DNA of 64,000 nucleotides from Marispirochaeta sp964554875. Lineage in GTDB: Bacteria; Spirochaetota; Spirochaetia; JC444; Marispirochaetaceae. The number at the start of each line of letters is the position of its first letter. The stretch's first letter is position 1. Shown here in pieces: positions 33,531 through 41,512 of the stretch. A program made the translations under genes and the position numbers. The stretch is from contig CAZKQJ010000024.1 of assembly GCA_964554875.1 (NCBI GenBank), forward strand, positions 1-64,000, given 5' to 3'. The notes under the pieces are model-generated. The model saw only the letters and a program-made list of their open reading frames with translations, was not told the DNA's origin and did not search any database.

Positions 33531-35912
33531 ATGTCGTATCTGGACAATCCCATCCGGCTGCAGGAAGTACGCAGCTTCTATCTTAAACGTCTTTTGAAAC
33601 CAAAACTGACCTCGGAACGGGCGGATATCGTAACCAGGTCCTATGCCCGTACCGAGGGGGCTCATCCCGTAACCCGCCGGGCGGAGGCCCTCAAGGATAT
33701 CCTGGCGGAGATAAGTATCTACATCGAACCATGGGAGCTCCTGGCGGGGAACCTCGGACCGGAACCGGTCTCCGCTCCTGTTTTTCCCGAGGGAGGGGCC
33801 GATTTCATCCTGGAAGAAATGGACAGCTACGGCACCCGGCCGGGGGACAAGTTCGAAGTCAGCGAAGAGACCAAGAAAGAGCTCAAGAGGATCCTTCCCC
33901 TGTGGAAGGGCAAGACCCTCAAGGAATACGGCCTCTCCCTGATGCCTGAAGGTCCGGTGCGGATGCGGGAAGCCGGGGTATTCTCCGCGGAGAACATGCT
34001 GACCTGCGGGACAGGCCATTTTCTGCCGGATTACACCACGGTCATGGGGAAGGGGTTCCGGGGAATCAGCGAGGAGGCGGAAGCCGCCCTTATGACCCTG
34101 GACTTGAGCCGTGAAGAGGGATACGAAAAGCGTATTTTTTACGAGGCTGTGCTGACCATCTGCTCCGCCATCAGGGACTTCTCCCTCCGTTACGCCGAGC
34201 TGGCCGATTCCATGGCTGTCGGAGAAAAAGACGAAGAACGACGAACGGAACTGGCCGGAATTGCGAAGGTCTGCCGCAGGGTTCCCTGGGAGCCCGCTTC
34301 CGGTTTTACCGAGGCCGTCCAGAGCCTCTGGATGACCCACCTTGTCTGTTATATCGACTCCAACGGCTACGGGGTAACCCTGGGACGCTCCGCCTCCTAC
34401 CTCTATCCCTGGTACCGATCCAGCATCGCTTCCGGAGAGATCGATCGGAAGGAGGCATTGTCCCTTCTGGTAAGCCTCTTTTTCAAGACCAACGATATTC
34501 TGAAGCTCTACAACAACAACGCCGCTCAGAATTACGGCGGATTTCCCGTAGGGCAGCCTGTTCAGCTGGGGGGAATCGATGCCGCCGGAGAGGACGATAC
34601 CAACGAACTGAGTTTTCTCTTTCTGGAGGCGGAAAAAAGGGTAAAACTCTATCAGCCGGATATCGGCTTTCTATGGACGGAAAAGATCGACCCTGACTTT
34701 TTTCAGGCGGCGACCGAACTGGTGGCAAGCAACTCAAAACCCAAGTTTTTCAACTACCATGTGGGTTCCGCCATGTACCGTCAGGCGGGATTGTCTGAAG
34801 AGACCGCCAGAAAAGACTGGGCCTTTATCGGCTGTGTCGAATACGGGGTGCCGGGTAAAACCTGGACCTGGGCCGATGCCGCCATGTTCAACCTTGCCAA
34901 ATGCCTTGAACTGGCCCTGAACGACGGGATAGACCCGGTAAGCGGCAGCCGACTCGGCCCCCAGACTGGAAGCCCGGAAGACTTTACGGACTTCGATCAG
35001 TTTCTCTCCGCCCTGCAGCGTCAGATCGCCTACATGTTCGACCTTACAGTCCAGGGCATAACCGCCCTGCAGGTTGCACACAAACACCGCTGGCCGGAAC
35101 CCTATGAATCCCTGCTGGTCGACGGCTGCATGCAGAGCGGCAAGGAGGTAAACCAGGGCGGTGCCACGTCCTACCACACGGGTGTACAGTTTGTCGGATT
35201 CGCCACAGTGGTAGATTCCCTGCTGGCGGTAAAACACTTTGTTTTTGACAACCGGAGCATCAGCTTCCGGGACCTGGCGGACAACCTCAGGGATAATTTC
35301 AGGGATAACGAGATACTCCGGGTACGACTGCTGCGGGAGACACCCCGCTTCGGCATGGACCGGGATGATATAAACAGCCTGGCGGGGGAGATCTTTACCT
35401 TCTGCTGCGACACTGCAGGCCGTTACCGGGACATCTGGGGAGGGCTCTATACCGCCAGTCTCTACAGCCTTACCGCACACGTGGGCTTCGGAGCACGGGT
35501 AGGAGCGACCCCGGACGGACGAAAAGCCTTCTCTCCCCTCTCCGACGCCAGTTCTCCCTCCCAGGGGCTGCAGAACGGCTCCGTTACCGAGATATTCGCC
35601 ACCCAGGCAAAACTGCCGCACCACAAGGCCATAAACGGTACCCTGCTGAACATGAAGCTGAACAAAAAGCTGTTGTCGGGAGCAGAGGGAACAGCCATGC
35701 TGCAGAACCTGATCAGTACCTACTTCAAACTGGGGGGCTTTCATGTGCAGTTCAACGTAGTGGACGTGGAGGTACTGAAGGATGCCCAGGCAAATCCGGA
35801 CAAGTATCCCGATTTCCTGATCCGGGTCGCCGCCTACGTAACCAACTGGAACCAGCTGAGCCGGGACGTACAGAACGAGATAATATCCCGGGCCGAGATG
35901 GAGAGGTTCTGA
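33531..35912 (+). CDS. Glycyl-radical-enzyme family protein with Ala at the radical position
   Basis: A 793-residue member of the PFL-like glycyl radical family. The active-site loop is GCVEYGVPGK with thiyl Cys435 and Glu437, the dehydratase/lyase pattern rather than the CC pair of pyruvate formate-lyase. The C-terminal radical loop normally reads RV(S/A)GY. Here it reads RVAAY, with Ala768 (codon gcc, 35832-35834) in place of the radical Gly; a single base separates gcc from ggc. The rest of the loop region is intact (WNQLSRDVQNEII). It sits directly before an activase gene and after a CoA-transferase and crotonase. AGGAG precedes ATG 33531. Either it does not carry a classic glycyl radical, or the base is a sequence error. 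Confidence 0.88.
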   Translation: MSYLDNPIRLQEVRSFYLKRLLKPKLTSERADIVTRSYARTEGAHPVTRRAEALKDILAEISIYIEPWELLAGNLGPEPVSAPVFPEGGADFILEEMDSYGTRPGDKFEVSEETKKELKRILPLWKGKTLKEYGLSLMPEGPVRMREAGVFSAENMLTCGTGHFLPDYTTVMGKGFRGISEEAEAALMTLDLSREEGYEKRIFYEAVLTICSAIRDFSLRYAELADSMAVGEKDEERRTELAGIAKVCRRVPWEPASGFTEAVQSLWMTHLVCYIDSNGYGVTLGRSASYLYPWYRSSIASGEIDRKEALSLLVSLFFKTNDILKLYNNNAAQNYGGFPVGQPVQLGGIDAAGEDDTNELSFLFLEAEKRVKLYQPDIGFLWTEKIDPDFFQAATELVASNSKPKFFNYHVGSAMYRQAGLSEETARKDWAFIGCVEYGVPGKTWTWADAAMFNLAKCLELALNDGIDPVSGSRLGPQTGSPEDFTDFDQFLSALQRQIAYMFDLTVQGITALQVAHKHRWPEPYESLLVDGCMQSGKEVNQGGATSYHTGVQFVGFATVVDSLLAVKHFVFDNRSISFRDLADNLRDNFRDNEILRVRLLRETPRFGMDRDDINSLAGEIFTFCCDTAGRYRDIWGGLYTASLYSLTAHVGFGARVGATPDGRKAFSPLSDASSPSQGLQNGSVTEIFATQAKLPHHKAINGTLLNMKLNKKLLSGAEGTAMLQNLISTYFKLGGFHVQFNVVDVEVLKDAQANPDKYPDFLIRVAAYVTNWNQLSRDVQNEIISRAEMERF

Positions 35913-35917
35913 ATACC

Positions 35918-36856
35918 ATGGGGAATGCTGTCAGCGACGAAACCAGGGGTATAGTATTCAACTGCGAATCCTTCAGTCTGCACAACGGCCCGGGAATACG
36001 CACAACCCTCTTCCTCAAGGGCTGCCCCCTGCGCTGTCTCTGGTGCGCGAACCCTGAAAGCTGGAGCATGGAGGCCGAGGTCAGCTACAACCGGGAACTC
36101 TGCATTCCGGAATGCCGAGAATGTGAAAAGATTGCCGGAAGCCTGCTTTCCGAACGGGACAGGGAGGGAAAAATCCTTATTCCTCCCGGCATTCCGCGAA
36201 CCGATGCCACCCTTGTAGAAGCTGCCGGAGCCTGTCCCGCCCGGGCGCTTTCGGTGGAAGGCTACGCCGTCTCAGTGGAGGATGCGGTACAGCTGCTCTG
36301 CAAGGACCGGCCGTTTTTCGACGAGTCGGGAGGCGGGGTGACCCTTTCCGGGGGAGAACCCCTTCTTCAGCCGGAATTCTCAGCCGCCCTCCTGCGCCGT
36401 TTAAAGAGCGAGGGAATACACACAGCCCTGGATACCTGCGGGGATGCGGCACCTGAGATATACAGGAAGGTGAGCAAACTCGCGGACCTTGTCCTTTTCG
36501 ACTTCAAGGCTGCCGGCAGTGATGTCCACCGGGAATGGACCGGAAAATCCAATGAGCGGATACTGGCAAACCTTGAGCATACTGCCGCTGAACGTCCGCA
36601 GCAGCTGAGGGTACGCATTCCCTTTATTCCCGGGCTCAACGGAACTGAAAATGAGATGTCTGCCATGGCGAAGGTATTAAAAGCCCTGGGAATATCCCGG
36701 GCTGATTTGCTACCCTACCACCGTCTGGGAATTCACAAGTACCGGCAGCAGGGAAAGGAATATACCCTGGGCTCAGTAACTGTCCCGGTTTCCGAAACTC
36801 TGCAGGAGGCTGTTCAGATCTTCCGGGACCTGGGAGTGGAACTGTGCATTCAGTAA
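35918..36856 (+). CDS. Glycyl-radical enzyme activating enzyme (radical SAM)
   Basis: A 312-residue radical SAM protein. The SAM-cluster motif is KGCPLRCLWC (C-x3-C-x2-C), followed by NPESW. GGGVTLSGGEP is the GGE region, and LDTCGDA and LLPYHRLG are typical of PFL-activase relatives. Between residues 60 and 105 there is a reduced ferredoxin-like insert with only four obvious cysteines (CIPECREC and ACPARAL), where many relatives have eight. It would install the radical on the upstream enzyme. Start ATG 35918 lies 5 bases after that gene's stop. Confidence 0.9.
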   Translation: MGNAVSDETRGIVFNCESFSLHNGPGIRTTLFLKGCPLRCLWCANPESWSMEAEVSYNRELCIPECRECEKIAGSLLSERDREGKILIPPGIPRTDATLVEAAGACPARALSVEGYAVSVEDAVQLLCKDRPFFDESGGGVTLSGGEPLLQPEFSAALLRRLKSEGIHTALDTCGDAAPEIYRKVSKLADLVLFDFKAAGSDVHREWTGKSNERILANLEHTAAERPQQLRVRIPFIPGLNGTENEMSAMAKVLKALGISRADLLPYHRLGIHKYRQQGKEYTLGSVTVPVSETLQEAVQIFRDLGVELCIQ

Positions 36857-36865
36857 ATAAGTGAC

Positions 36866-37540
36866 CTATCTCCCGACCTGAGACTCCTGGACCATATTGC
36901 CCTGGATGACCAGGGTGAGAACCCGGATTTTACTGTTTTCAATATGCCGGGTAAGCAGTTCGGAGGCTTTTTCGATATCCCGAATGCAGAGGGCGTCTAT
37001 CAGCTCTATATGCTCCTGAATGGTGACATCCTTGGAAAACTGCTGTTTCAGGCTCAGTTCCCTGAAGGTCTGGGTAAGCCGGTATAACTGGTCCAGCATA
37101 CGGATAAGACGGCGTCTGCCGCTGGACTGAATCAGATAGGAATGGAAATATCCGTCCACCCTGGCGTGCTCCTGAAAGCTCATATTCTCCTTCAGGCCCA
37201 GAATAAGGGCCTTCATCTCCAGCAGCTTCTGAATGCTCAGGGAGTTTGCCGCCCTGCGCAGGGCCAGGGATTCGAGCTCCCGGCGAAGTTCGTAGATATC
37301 CTCCAGATCGTCCGCGGTGAAGGGAAAAATGCGGGCGCCCCTCTTTGGCAGGATCTCTATGAGATGGTCCTGCTCGAGGTTCTGCAGGACACTGCGCACC
37401 GGCGACCTGCTCACATTGAATTCCCGGGCCAGAAGGTCTTCCCTGAGCCAGGTGTCTTCGGGATACTCGTTCTGAATTATCCGGTTGAACAGGGTAGTAT
37501 AAATTTCGTGCCGTGTAGTTTTGTTACTCTTCTTTTCCAT
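36866..37540 (-). CDS. GntR-family (FCD-type) regulator A
   Basis: A 224-residue regulator: winged helix with LREDLLAREFNVSRSPVRSVLQ (about 31-52) and an all-helical FCD effector domain containing DLEDIYELRRELESLALR and later EHIELIDAL. FCD domains bind metal plus small organic acids. It is divergent from TRAP operon 4, and three GTATAC dyads lie between, so it likely controls that operon and itself. It is clearly paralogous to the GntR protein at 52642, sharing FPFTADDLEDI and much of the DNA-reading helix. Confidence 0.92.
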   Translation of the reverse strand: MEKKSNKTTRHEIYTTLFNRIIQNEYPEDTWLREDLLAREFNVSRSPVRSVLQNLEQDHLIEILPKRGARIFPFTADDLEDIYELRRELESLALRRAANSLSIQKLLEMKALILGLKENMSFQEHARVDGYFHSYLIQSSGRRRLIRMLDQLYRLTQTFRELSLKQQFSKDVTIQEHIELIDALCIRDIEKASELLTRHIENSKIRVLTLVIQGNMVQESQVGR

Positions 37541-37580
37541 AATGTCCCAACCTTAATTATTATTACACGGGCCTGAGGTG

Positions 37581-37590
37581 TTGTATACAA
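37581..37590. promoter_or_regulatory. GntR operator TTGTATACAA (site 1)
   Basis: Perfect 10-bp palindrome of the type bound by FCD-family GntR regulators, 41 bases upstream of the regulator A start. Confidence 0.75.
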
Positions 37591-37636
37591 GAAAATTCTC
37601 ACTTTTTCTCATCCAAAGGGGATAAAACGACACACC

Positions 37637-37646
37637 TTGTATACAG
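37637..37646. promoter_or_regulatory. GntR operator TTGTATACAG (site 2)
   Basis: Second copy, 56 bases from site 1, matching at 9 of 10 positions. Confidence 0.72.
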
Positions 37647-37687
37647 TTTCCATAAAGTCCATCGCGCTACCTTACAAAATATCATTT

Positions 37688-37697
37688 ATGTATACGA
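37688..37697. promoter_or_regulatory. GntR operator ATGTATACGA (site 3)
   Basis: Weaker third copy, 51 bases from site 2 and 25 bases upstream of the -35 of TRAP operon 4. Confidence 0.5.
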
Positions 37698-37721
37698 TCA
37701 GCTGGGCCGCTGGAAAACCAT

Positions 37722-37750
37722 TTGACGTACATCCATTCTCATAGTATAAC
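37722..37750 (+). promoter_or_regulatory. Promoter of TRAP operon 4
   Basis: TTGACG (37722-37727), a 17-base spacer and TATAAC (37745-37750), giving a leader of about 60 bases before dctP. Confidence 0.78.
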
Positions 37751-37816
37751 AGTATGTAGCAACTCAGATACCTACGGGTTGTACTACATTAATATCTTGT
37801 GGAAAAGGAGTTTTTC

Positions 37817-38977
37817 ATGCAAGGAAAAAAATGGATAGGTAAACTGTCCATTTCTCTCTTGGTAGTGTTGTCTCTTCTTGCCGTTTCGTGCGCCAAAGAA
37901 GAACCCGCCCAGGCAGCAGCCCCCGCTGCTCCCGCCGCATCTCAGCAGGCAGCATCTTCTGATGCAATCCCCGACATGATCGACATGACCATGCCTTCGA
38001 GTACCGTTACTCTTCGGCTGGCTTACGACGACCCGACCCTCTGGCCCAAGCAGGCAAACGTTCCCGACCCCGAGCATGCCCAGGCACTGCTCTTCAAGGA
38101 TTACGTAGAGAGCCAGACCGGCGGAGCCGTCAAGATCGATCTCTACGGCGCCGGACAGCTTGGTACCTACCGGGAAACCCTGGAAATGGTTCAGCAGGGA
38201 TCCATGGACATCAACATCGGTACCGGATCTCTCGGGTCCTTCTTTGATCCCTTCCAGATCTTCACCATCCCCTACCTCTTCAGCTCAGACGACATTGCTG
38301 TCGGCTACTTCGAGCGGAGCGAATGGTGGGCAGACCTGATGGACCAGATGGAAAACGAAACCGGCATGAAGTACCTCGGCATGGGTCAGAACGGCTGGAG
38401 AAACTTTACCAACAATGTTCGCGAGATCCGCAAACCCGAGGACCTCAAGGGTATCAAGTTCCGCGTTATGCAGAGCCCCGTATACGTCCGCATGATCGAG
38501 TCCATGGGCGGAAGCGCTGTTCCCATCGCCTGGAACGAGCTCTACACCGCACTGCAGACCGGCGTTGTCGACGGCGAAGAGAACCCAATCTCCTCCATCG
38601 CCCTGGGAAAACTTCAGGAAGTTCAGAAGTACCTGACCATGGACGGCCACGTATGGTCGGAAAACGTTATGGTTATGAACAGCCGGAAATTCAACCAGAT
38701 GCCCATCGGGGTCCAGCAGATCCTGGTTCAGGGTGGTATGCTGGCAGCCCGGGCCAACAACGTTGCAGAGCGAATGGTATCCAACATCGTCAAGTTCGAG
38801 GAAGTCGCCGCACAGATGCAGGTTTACTTCCCCACCGCCGGCGAAAAGGCTGAATTCCGGAAGGTATCCCAGCCCGCGGTTATCGAATACCTGGAAGGCG
38901 AGCTTGGAAAAGACATGGTCGAAGGCTTCCTGACCAGCGTCAAACAGATGGAAGCAGAACTCGGTTGGAGACGATAG
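37817..38977 (+). CDS. dctP: TRAP transporter substrate-binding lipoprotein (system 4)
   Basis: A 386-residue DctP-family receptor. Unlike the other three it has a lipobox (LLAVSCAKEE), so it is anchored to the membrane by a lipidated Cys, followed by an Ala/Pro-rich linker. The carboxylate Arg is in IKFRVMQSPV, then IAWNELYTALQTGVVDGEENP. I chose ATG 37817 with AAAAGGAG 6 bases before it; a GTG at 37799 is in frame but lacks a site. It heads dctP-dctQ-dctM under the FCD-type GntR. Confidence 0.95.
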   Translation: MQGKKWIGKLSISLLVVLSLLAVSCAKEEPAQAAAPAAPAASQQAASSDAIPDMIDMTMPSSTVTLRLAYDDPTLWPKQANVPDPEHAQALLFKDYVESQTGGAVKIDLYGAGQLGTYRETLEMVQQGSMDINIGTGSLGSFFDPFQIFTIPYLFSSDDIAVGYFERSEWWADLMDQMENETGMKYLGMGQNGWRNFTNNVREIRKPEDLKGIKFRVMQSPVYVRMIESMGGSAVPIAWNELYTALQTGVVDGEENPISSIALGKLQEVQKYLTMDGHVWSENVMVMNSRKFNQMPIGVQQILVQGGMLAARANNVAERMVSNIVKFEEVAAQMQVYFPTAGEKAEFRKVSQPAVIEYLEGELGKDMVEGFLTSVKQMEAELGWRR

Positions 38978-39020
38978 TCTCTTCTCACCTTTTTTCTACC
39001 GACACCCCCCGGGGTGTTGC

Positions 39021-39058
39021 GATGGCAGTCCGCTTTCACAGGCGGGCTGCCGTCTTTA
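39021..39058 (+). terminator. Intra-operon hairpin between dctP and dctQ (system 4)
   Basis: A 13-bp stem with two G-T pairs (GATGGCAGTCCGC / GCGGGCTGCCGTC) is followed by TTTAT. A second small hairpin (ACACCCC / GGGGTGT, 39003-39018) precedes it. Confidence 0.82.
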
Positions 39059-39095
39059 TCTAATCTACTTCGCTATCAATTGGAGATAATCACCA

Positions 39096-39611
39096 ATGGT
39101 AAAATATCTGAAACAAGCCAGTGACATTGTGCATGTGGTCACCAAGTGGTGGCTCTTTGCCTATGTCCTGGCCGTAACTGTTCTGGCGGTTGTCGGCGTC
39201 TTCTTCCGTGCCATCGGGAACTCCCTTTCGTGGAACGAGGAGCTGATGCGCTGGATACTCATCGGAATCGGTTACATCGGAGCCGCGGTGGCCCTCAAGG
39301 AACGGAGCCACATCGGTATTGAGTTCTTCATTACCCGCATGAACCCGAAAGTACGCAAGTTTTCCATCATTGTCGGATACCTGGCAATTGTTCTGTTTCT
39401 GCTCGTTGTGCTCATCTACGGCTACATGTCAGCGGATGTCGCCTGGCGACAAAAAGGTTCCATCATACGGGTTCCCATGTACTGGGTAAAATTAAACCTG
39501 CCCCTGGGCTCACTGTTCATGCTCGTTCACATGACCTACTTTACTGTCGGGTTTTTTAAGGAAAAAGGCGACGACCGTGAGTACCTGCTGAGCGGCGGAC
39601 ACGACTTTTAA
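39096..39611 (+). CDS. dctQ: TRAP transporter small permease (system 4)
   Basis: A 171-residue DctQ-type subunit with four membrane helices, FFRAIGNSLSWNEELMRW after the first and ALKERSHIGIEFF after the second. GGAGAT precedes ATG 39096. dctM begins 17 bases downstream. Confidence 0.93.
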   Translation: MVKYLKQASDIVHVVTKWWLFAYVLAVTVLAVVGVFFRAIGNSLSWNEELMRWILIGIGYIGAAVALKERSHIGIEFFITRMNPKVRKFSIIVGYLAIVLFLLVVLIYGYMSADVAWRQKGSIIRVPMYWVKLNLPLGSLFMLVHMTYFTVGFFKEKGDDREYLLSGGHDF

Positions 39612-39628
39612 GGGAGCCGGAGAGTTTT

Positions 39629-40924
39629 ATGAATATTGCAGTATACACAATGGTCTTTCTATTTGTAATTCTACTGATAATCGGCGTCCCCATAGCATTT
39701 GTTCTGGGACTCGTACCCCTCATCTACCTGCTCTTTTTCCAGGGGCTTCCCCTTATTGCCATCGCATCGAAGCTTTTCGGCGGTATCGATAACTACGTGC
39801 TCCTGGCCCTGCCCTTCTTTATTCTCGCCGGCAACATCATGAACAATACGGGAATAACGAAGGACCTGGTCAACTTTGCGCGCCTTCTGGTCGGTCGTGT
39901 CCGGGGTGCCCTGGCACAGGTCAACATTGTCGTCAGTATTGCCTTCGCCGGTCTCACCGGAGCGGCAGTGGCGGACACAGCGGCCATCGGTTCCATTCTG
40001 ATCCCCGCCATGAAGGAAGAGGGCTACTCCGCCGAGTACGCCGCAGCGGTTACTACGGCATCGTCGGTTATCGGCCCAATAATACCCCCCAGCATCATCA
40101 TGGTAATCTACGCTTCGGTTACCGGCGAGTCCGTAGGGGCCCTCTTTATGGGCGGCTTTCTCCCCGGTCTCGCTGTAGCCCTCTCCCTGATGATTCTGGC
40201 GTACATTTACGCAATTCGAAACAACCACCCGAAACGGACCGAAAGAATCAGCGCCAAGGAAGCCCTGTACATAATCCGCCGATCCGTACTGGCAATGCTG
40301 GTACCCCTTATTATTATCGGGGGTATCCTGACCGGTGTCTTTACCCCCACGGAAGCCGCCGCGGTCGCCTGTCTCTACGCTTTTCTGGTAGGCGTTTTCT
40401 ACTACAAAACCCTTACCGTAAAGAACATGATCGACAGCATCATCGATGCCGGAAGGGTCTCCGCAACAATTCTTCTGATCATCTCCGCCAGCCAGCTCTT
40501 CAGCATGGTCCTGACCATCGAGAGAATACCGGAGCATATCGCGGAAGTCATGACCTCCGTCATTACCAACAAGTATGTCTTCCTGCTGGTCGTTAATATA
40601 CTGTTCTTGTTTATGGGAATGGTTATGGAGATATCCGCCAGCGTTATCATGCTCACCCCGATTCTGCTGCCCCTGGCAATGGAGTACGGTGTGCATCCCC
40701 TGCACTTTGCCCTGATCATGCTGGTAAACCTGAACATCGGTCTTACCACACCGCCTGTGGGGGTATGTCTCTTTACGGCTGTGCCGATTGCCAAGTGTTC
40801 CGTAGAGAAGATGGTTCCCAAGGTAATGCCCTTTGTGATTGCCGAAATGATAGCGGTACTGTTTATTACCTATATTCCCGAGATCACCCTCTTTCTGCCG
40901 AGACTCACGGGCTTTATCGAATAA
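39629..40924 (+). CDS. dctM: TRAP transporter large permease (system 4)
   Basis: A 431-residue DctM-type channel subunit with about a dozen helices: FAGLTGAAVADTAAIG, ASSVIGPIIPPSIIMVIYA, FTPTEAAAVACLYA and GLTTPPVGVCLF. GGGAGCCGGAG precedes ATG 39629. It ends the operon; a strong terminator follows. Confidence 0.95.
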   Translation: MNIAVYTMVFLFVILLIIGVPIAFVLGLVPLIYLLFFQGLPLIAIASKLFGGIDNYVLLALPFFILAGNIMNNTGITKDLVNFARLLVGRVRGALAQVNIVVSIAFAGLTGAAVADTAAIGSILIPAMKEEGYSAEYAAAVTTASSVIGPIIPPSIIMVIYASVTGESVGALFMGGFLPGLAVALSLMILAYIYAIRNNHPKRTERISAKEALYIIRRSVLAMLVPLIIIGGILTGVFTPTEAAAVACLYAFLVGVFYYKTLTVKNMIDSIIDAGRVSATILLIISASQLFSMVLTIERIPEHIAEVMTSVITNKYVFLLVVNILFLFMGMVMEISASVIMLTPILLPLAMEYGVHPLHFALIMLVNLNIGLTTPPVGVCLFTAVPIAKCSVEKMVPKVMPFVIAEMIAVLFITYIPEITLFLPRLTGFIE

Positions 40925-40949
40925 TTCTGAACACCAGGTAGTTCAAGCT

Positions 40950-40988
40950 AAAAGCCGGCGAAGTATACGCTTCCGCCGGCTTTTTAAT
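40950..40988 (+). terminator. Terminator of TRAP operon 4
   Basis: Stem AAAAGCCGGCGAAG / CTTCCGCCGGCTTTTT with a one-base bulge and a TATACG loop, ending in a T-run. Confidence 0.92.
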
Positions 40989-41024
40989 TTTCGCCTTCCG
41001 ATACCCCACTTCCGAAACCCAAGA

Positions 41025-41053
41025 TTGACAATGACTGCCGGCTGACCTATGCT
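41025..41053 (+). promoter_or_regulatory. Promoter of the PtsN-like gene, implying a leaderless mRNA
   Basis: TTGACA (41025-41030), a 17-base spacer and TATGCT (41048-41053). The expected start point near 41060 is only about 3 bases before the ATG at 41063, and no ribosome binding site is visible. Confidence 0.75.
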
Positions 41054-41062
41054 TAGACTGTC

Positions 41063-41512
41063 ATGCTGAAGGAGTCACTGAAAGAGGATCTGGTACTGGT
41101 TGATTTCGACGGAACAAGCAAGGAGGAGGTCATCGATAAACTCCTGGATCTTTTAGCCTCAAGCGGCAAAGTAAAGGACAGGGAACAGGCCAGGCAGGAT
41201 GTCAAGGCAAACGAAGCTGCCATGTCAACGGGAATGCAGCACGGTATTGCAATTCCTCATGCAAAAACCGACGCTGTCGACGAGCTCCTGTCTGCAGTTC
41301 TGATCACCCGTAATTCGGTCGACTATCAGTCGATGGACGGAAAACCTGCCCGGATCTTTATCATGACCCTCTCGCCAAAAGACGATACCGGTCCCCATCT
41401 CCGTTTTCTGGCGGAGATCGGGAAAATCCTGAAAAAGCGCCGGCTTCGCAAGCGGATTCTCGCGGCAGGCAGCAACAGCGAATTGTACAGGATTCTTACA
41501 TCCGAAGGATAA
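41063..41512 (+). CDS. ptsN: PTS EIIA-like protein (fructose/nitrogen type)
   Basis: A 149-residue EIIA domain of the fructose/mannitol-PtsN class. The phosphorylatable His is in HGIAIPHAKTDAV, after the AMSTGMQ segment. MTLSPKDDTGPHLRFLAEI matches the family. No EIIB or EIIC is fused or adjacent, so it more likely signals as in PtsN than transports sugar. PtsN proteins are known to act on potassium balance in other bacteria. It converges on, and overlaps by 17 bp, the last gene of the cation-antiporter operon. Its mRNA appears leaderless. Confidence 0.88.
   Translation: MLKESLKEDLVLVDFDGTSKEEVIDKLLDLLASSGKVKDREQARQDVKANEAAMSTGMQHGIAIPHAKTDAVDELLSAVLITRNSVDYQSMDGKPARIFIMTLSPKDDTGPHLRFLAEIGKILKKRRLRKRILAAGSNSELYRILTSEG

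Noticed and set aside
33531..36856. DHPS- or isethionate-sulfite lyase assignment for the glycyl-radical enzyme
   Set aside because: GCVE is shared by several dehydratase and lyase classes, and the neighbours are a CoA-transferase and crotonase rather than sulfonate enzymes. No evidence picks a known substrate.
40963..40968. GTATAC in the TRAP operon 4 terminator loop as a GntR site
   Set aside because: It has no extended TTGTATACAA match and lies at the end of an operon. The 6-mer is expected about a dozen times in a window of this size.
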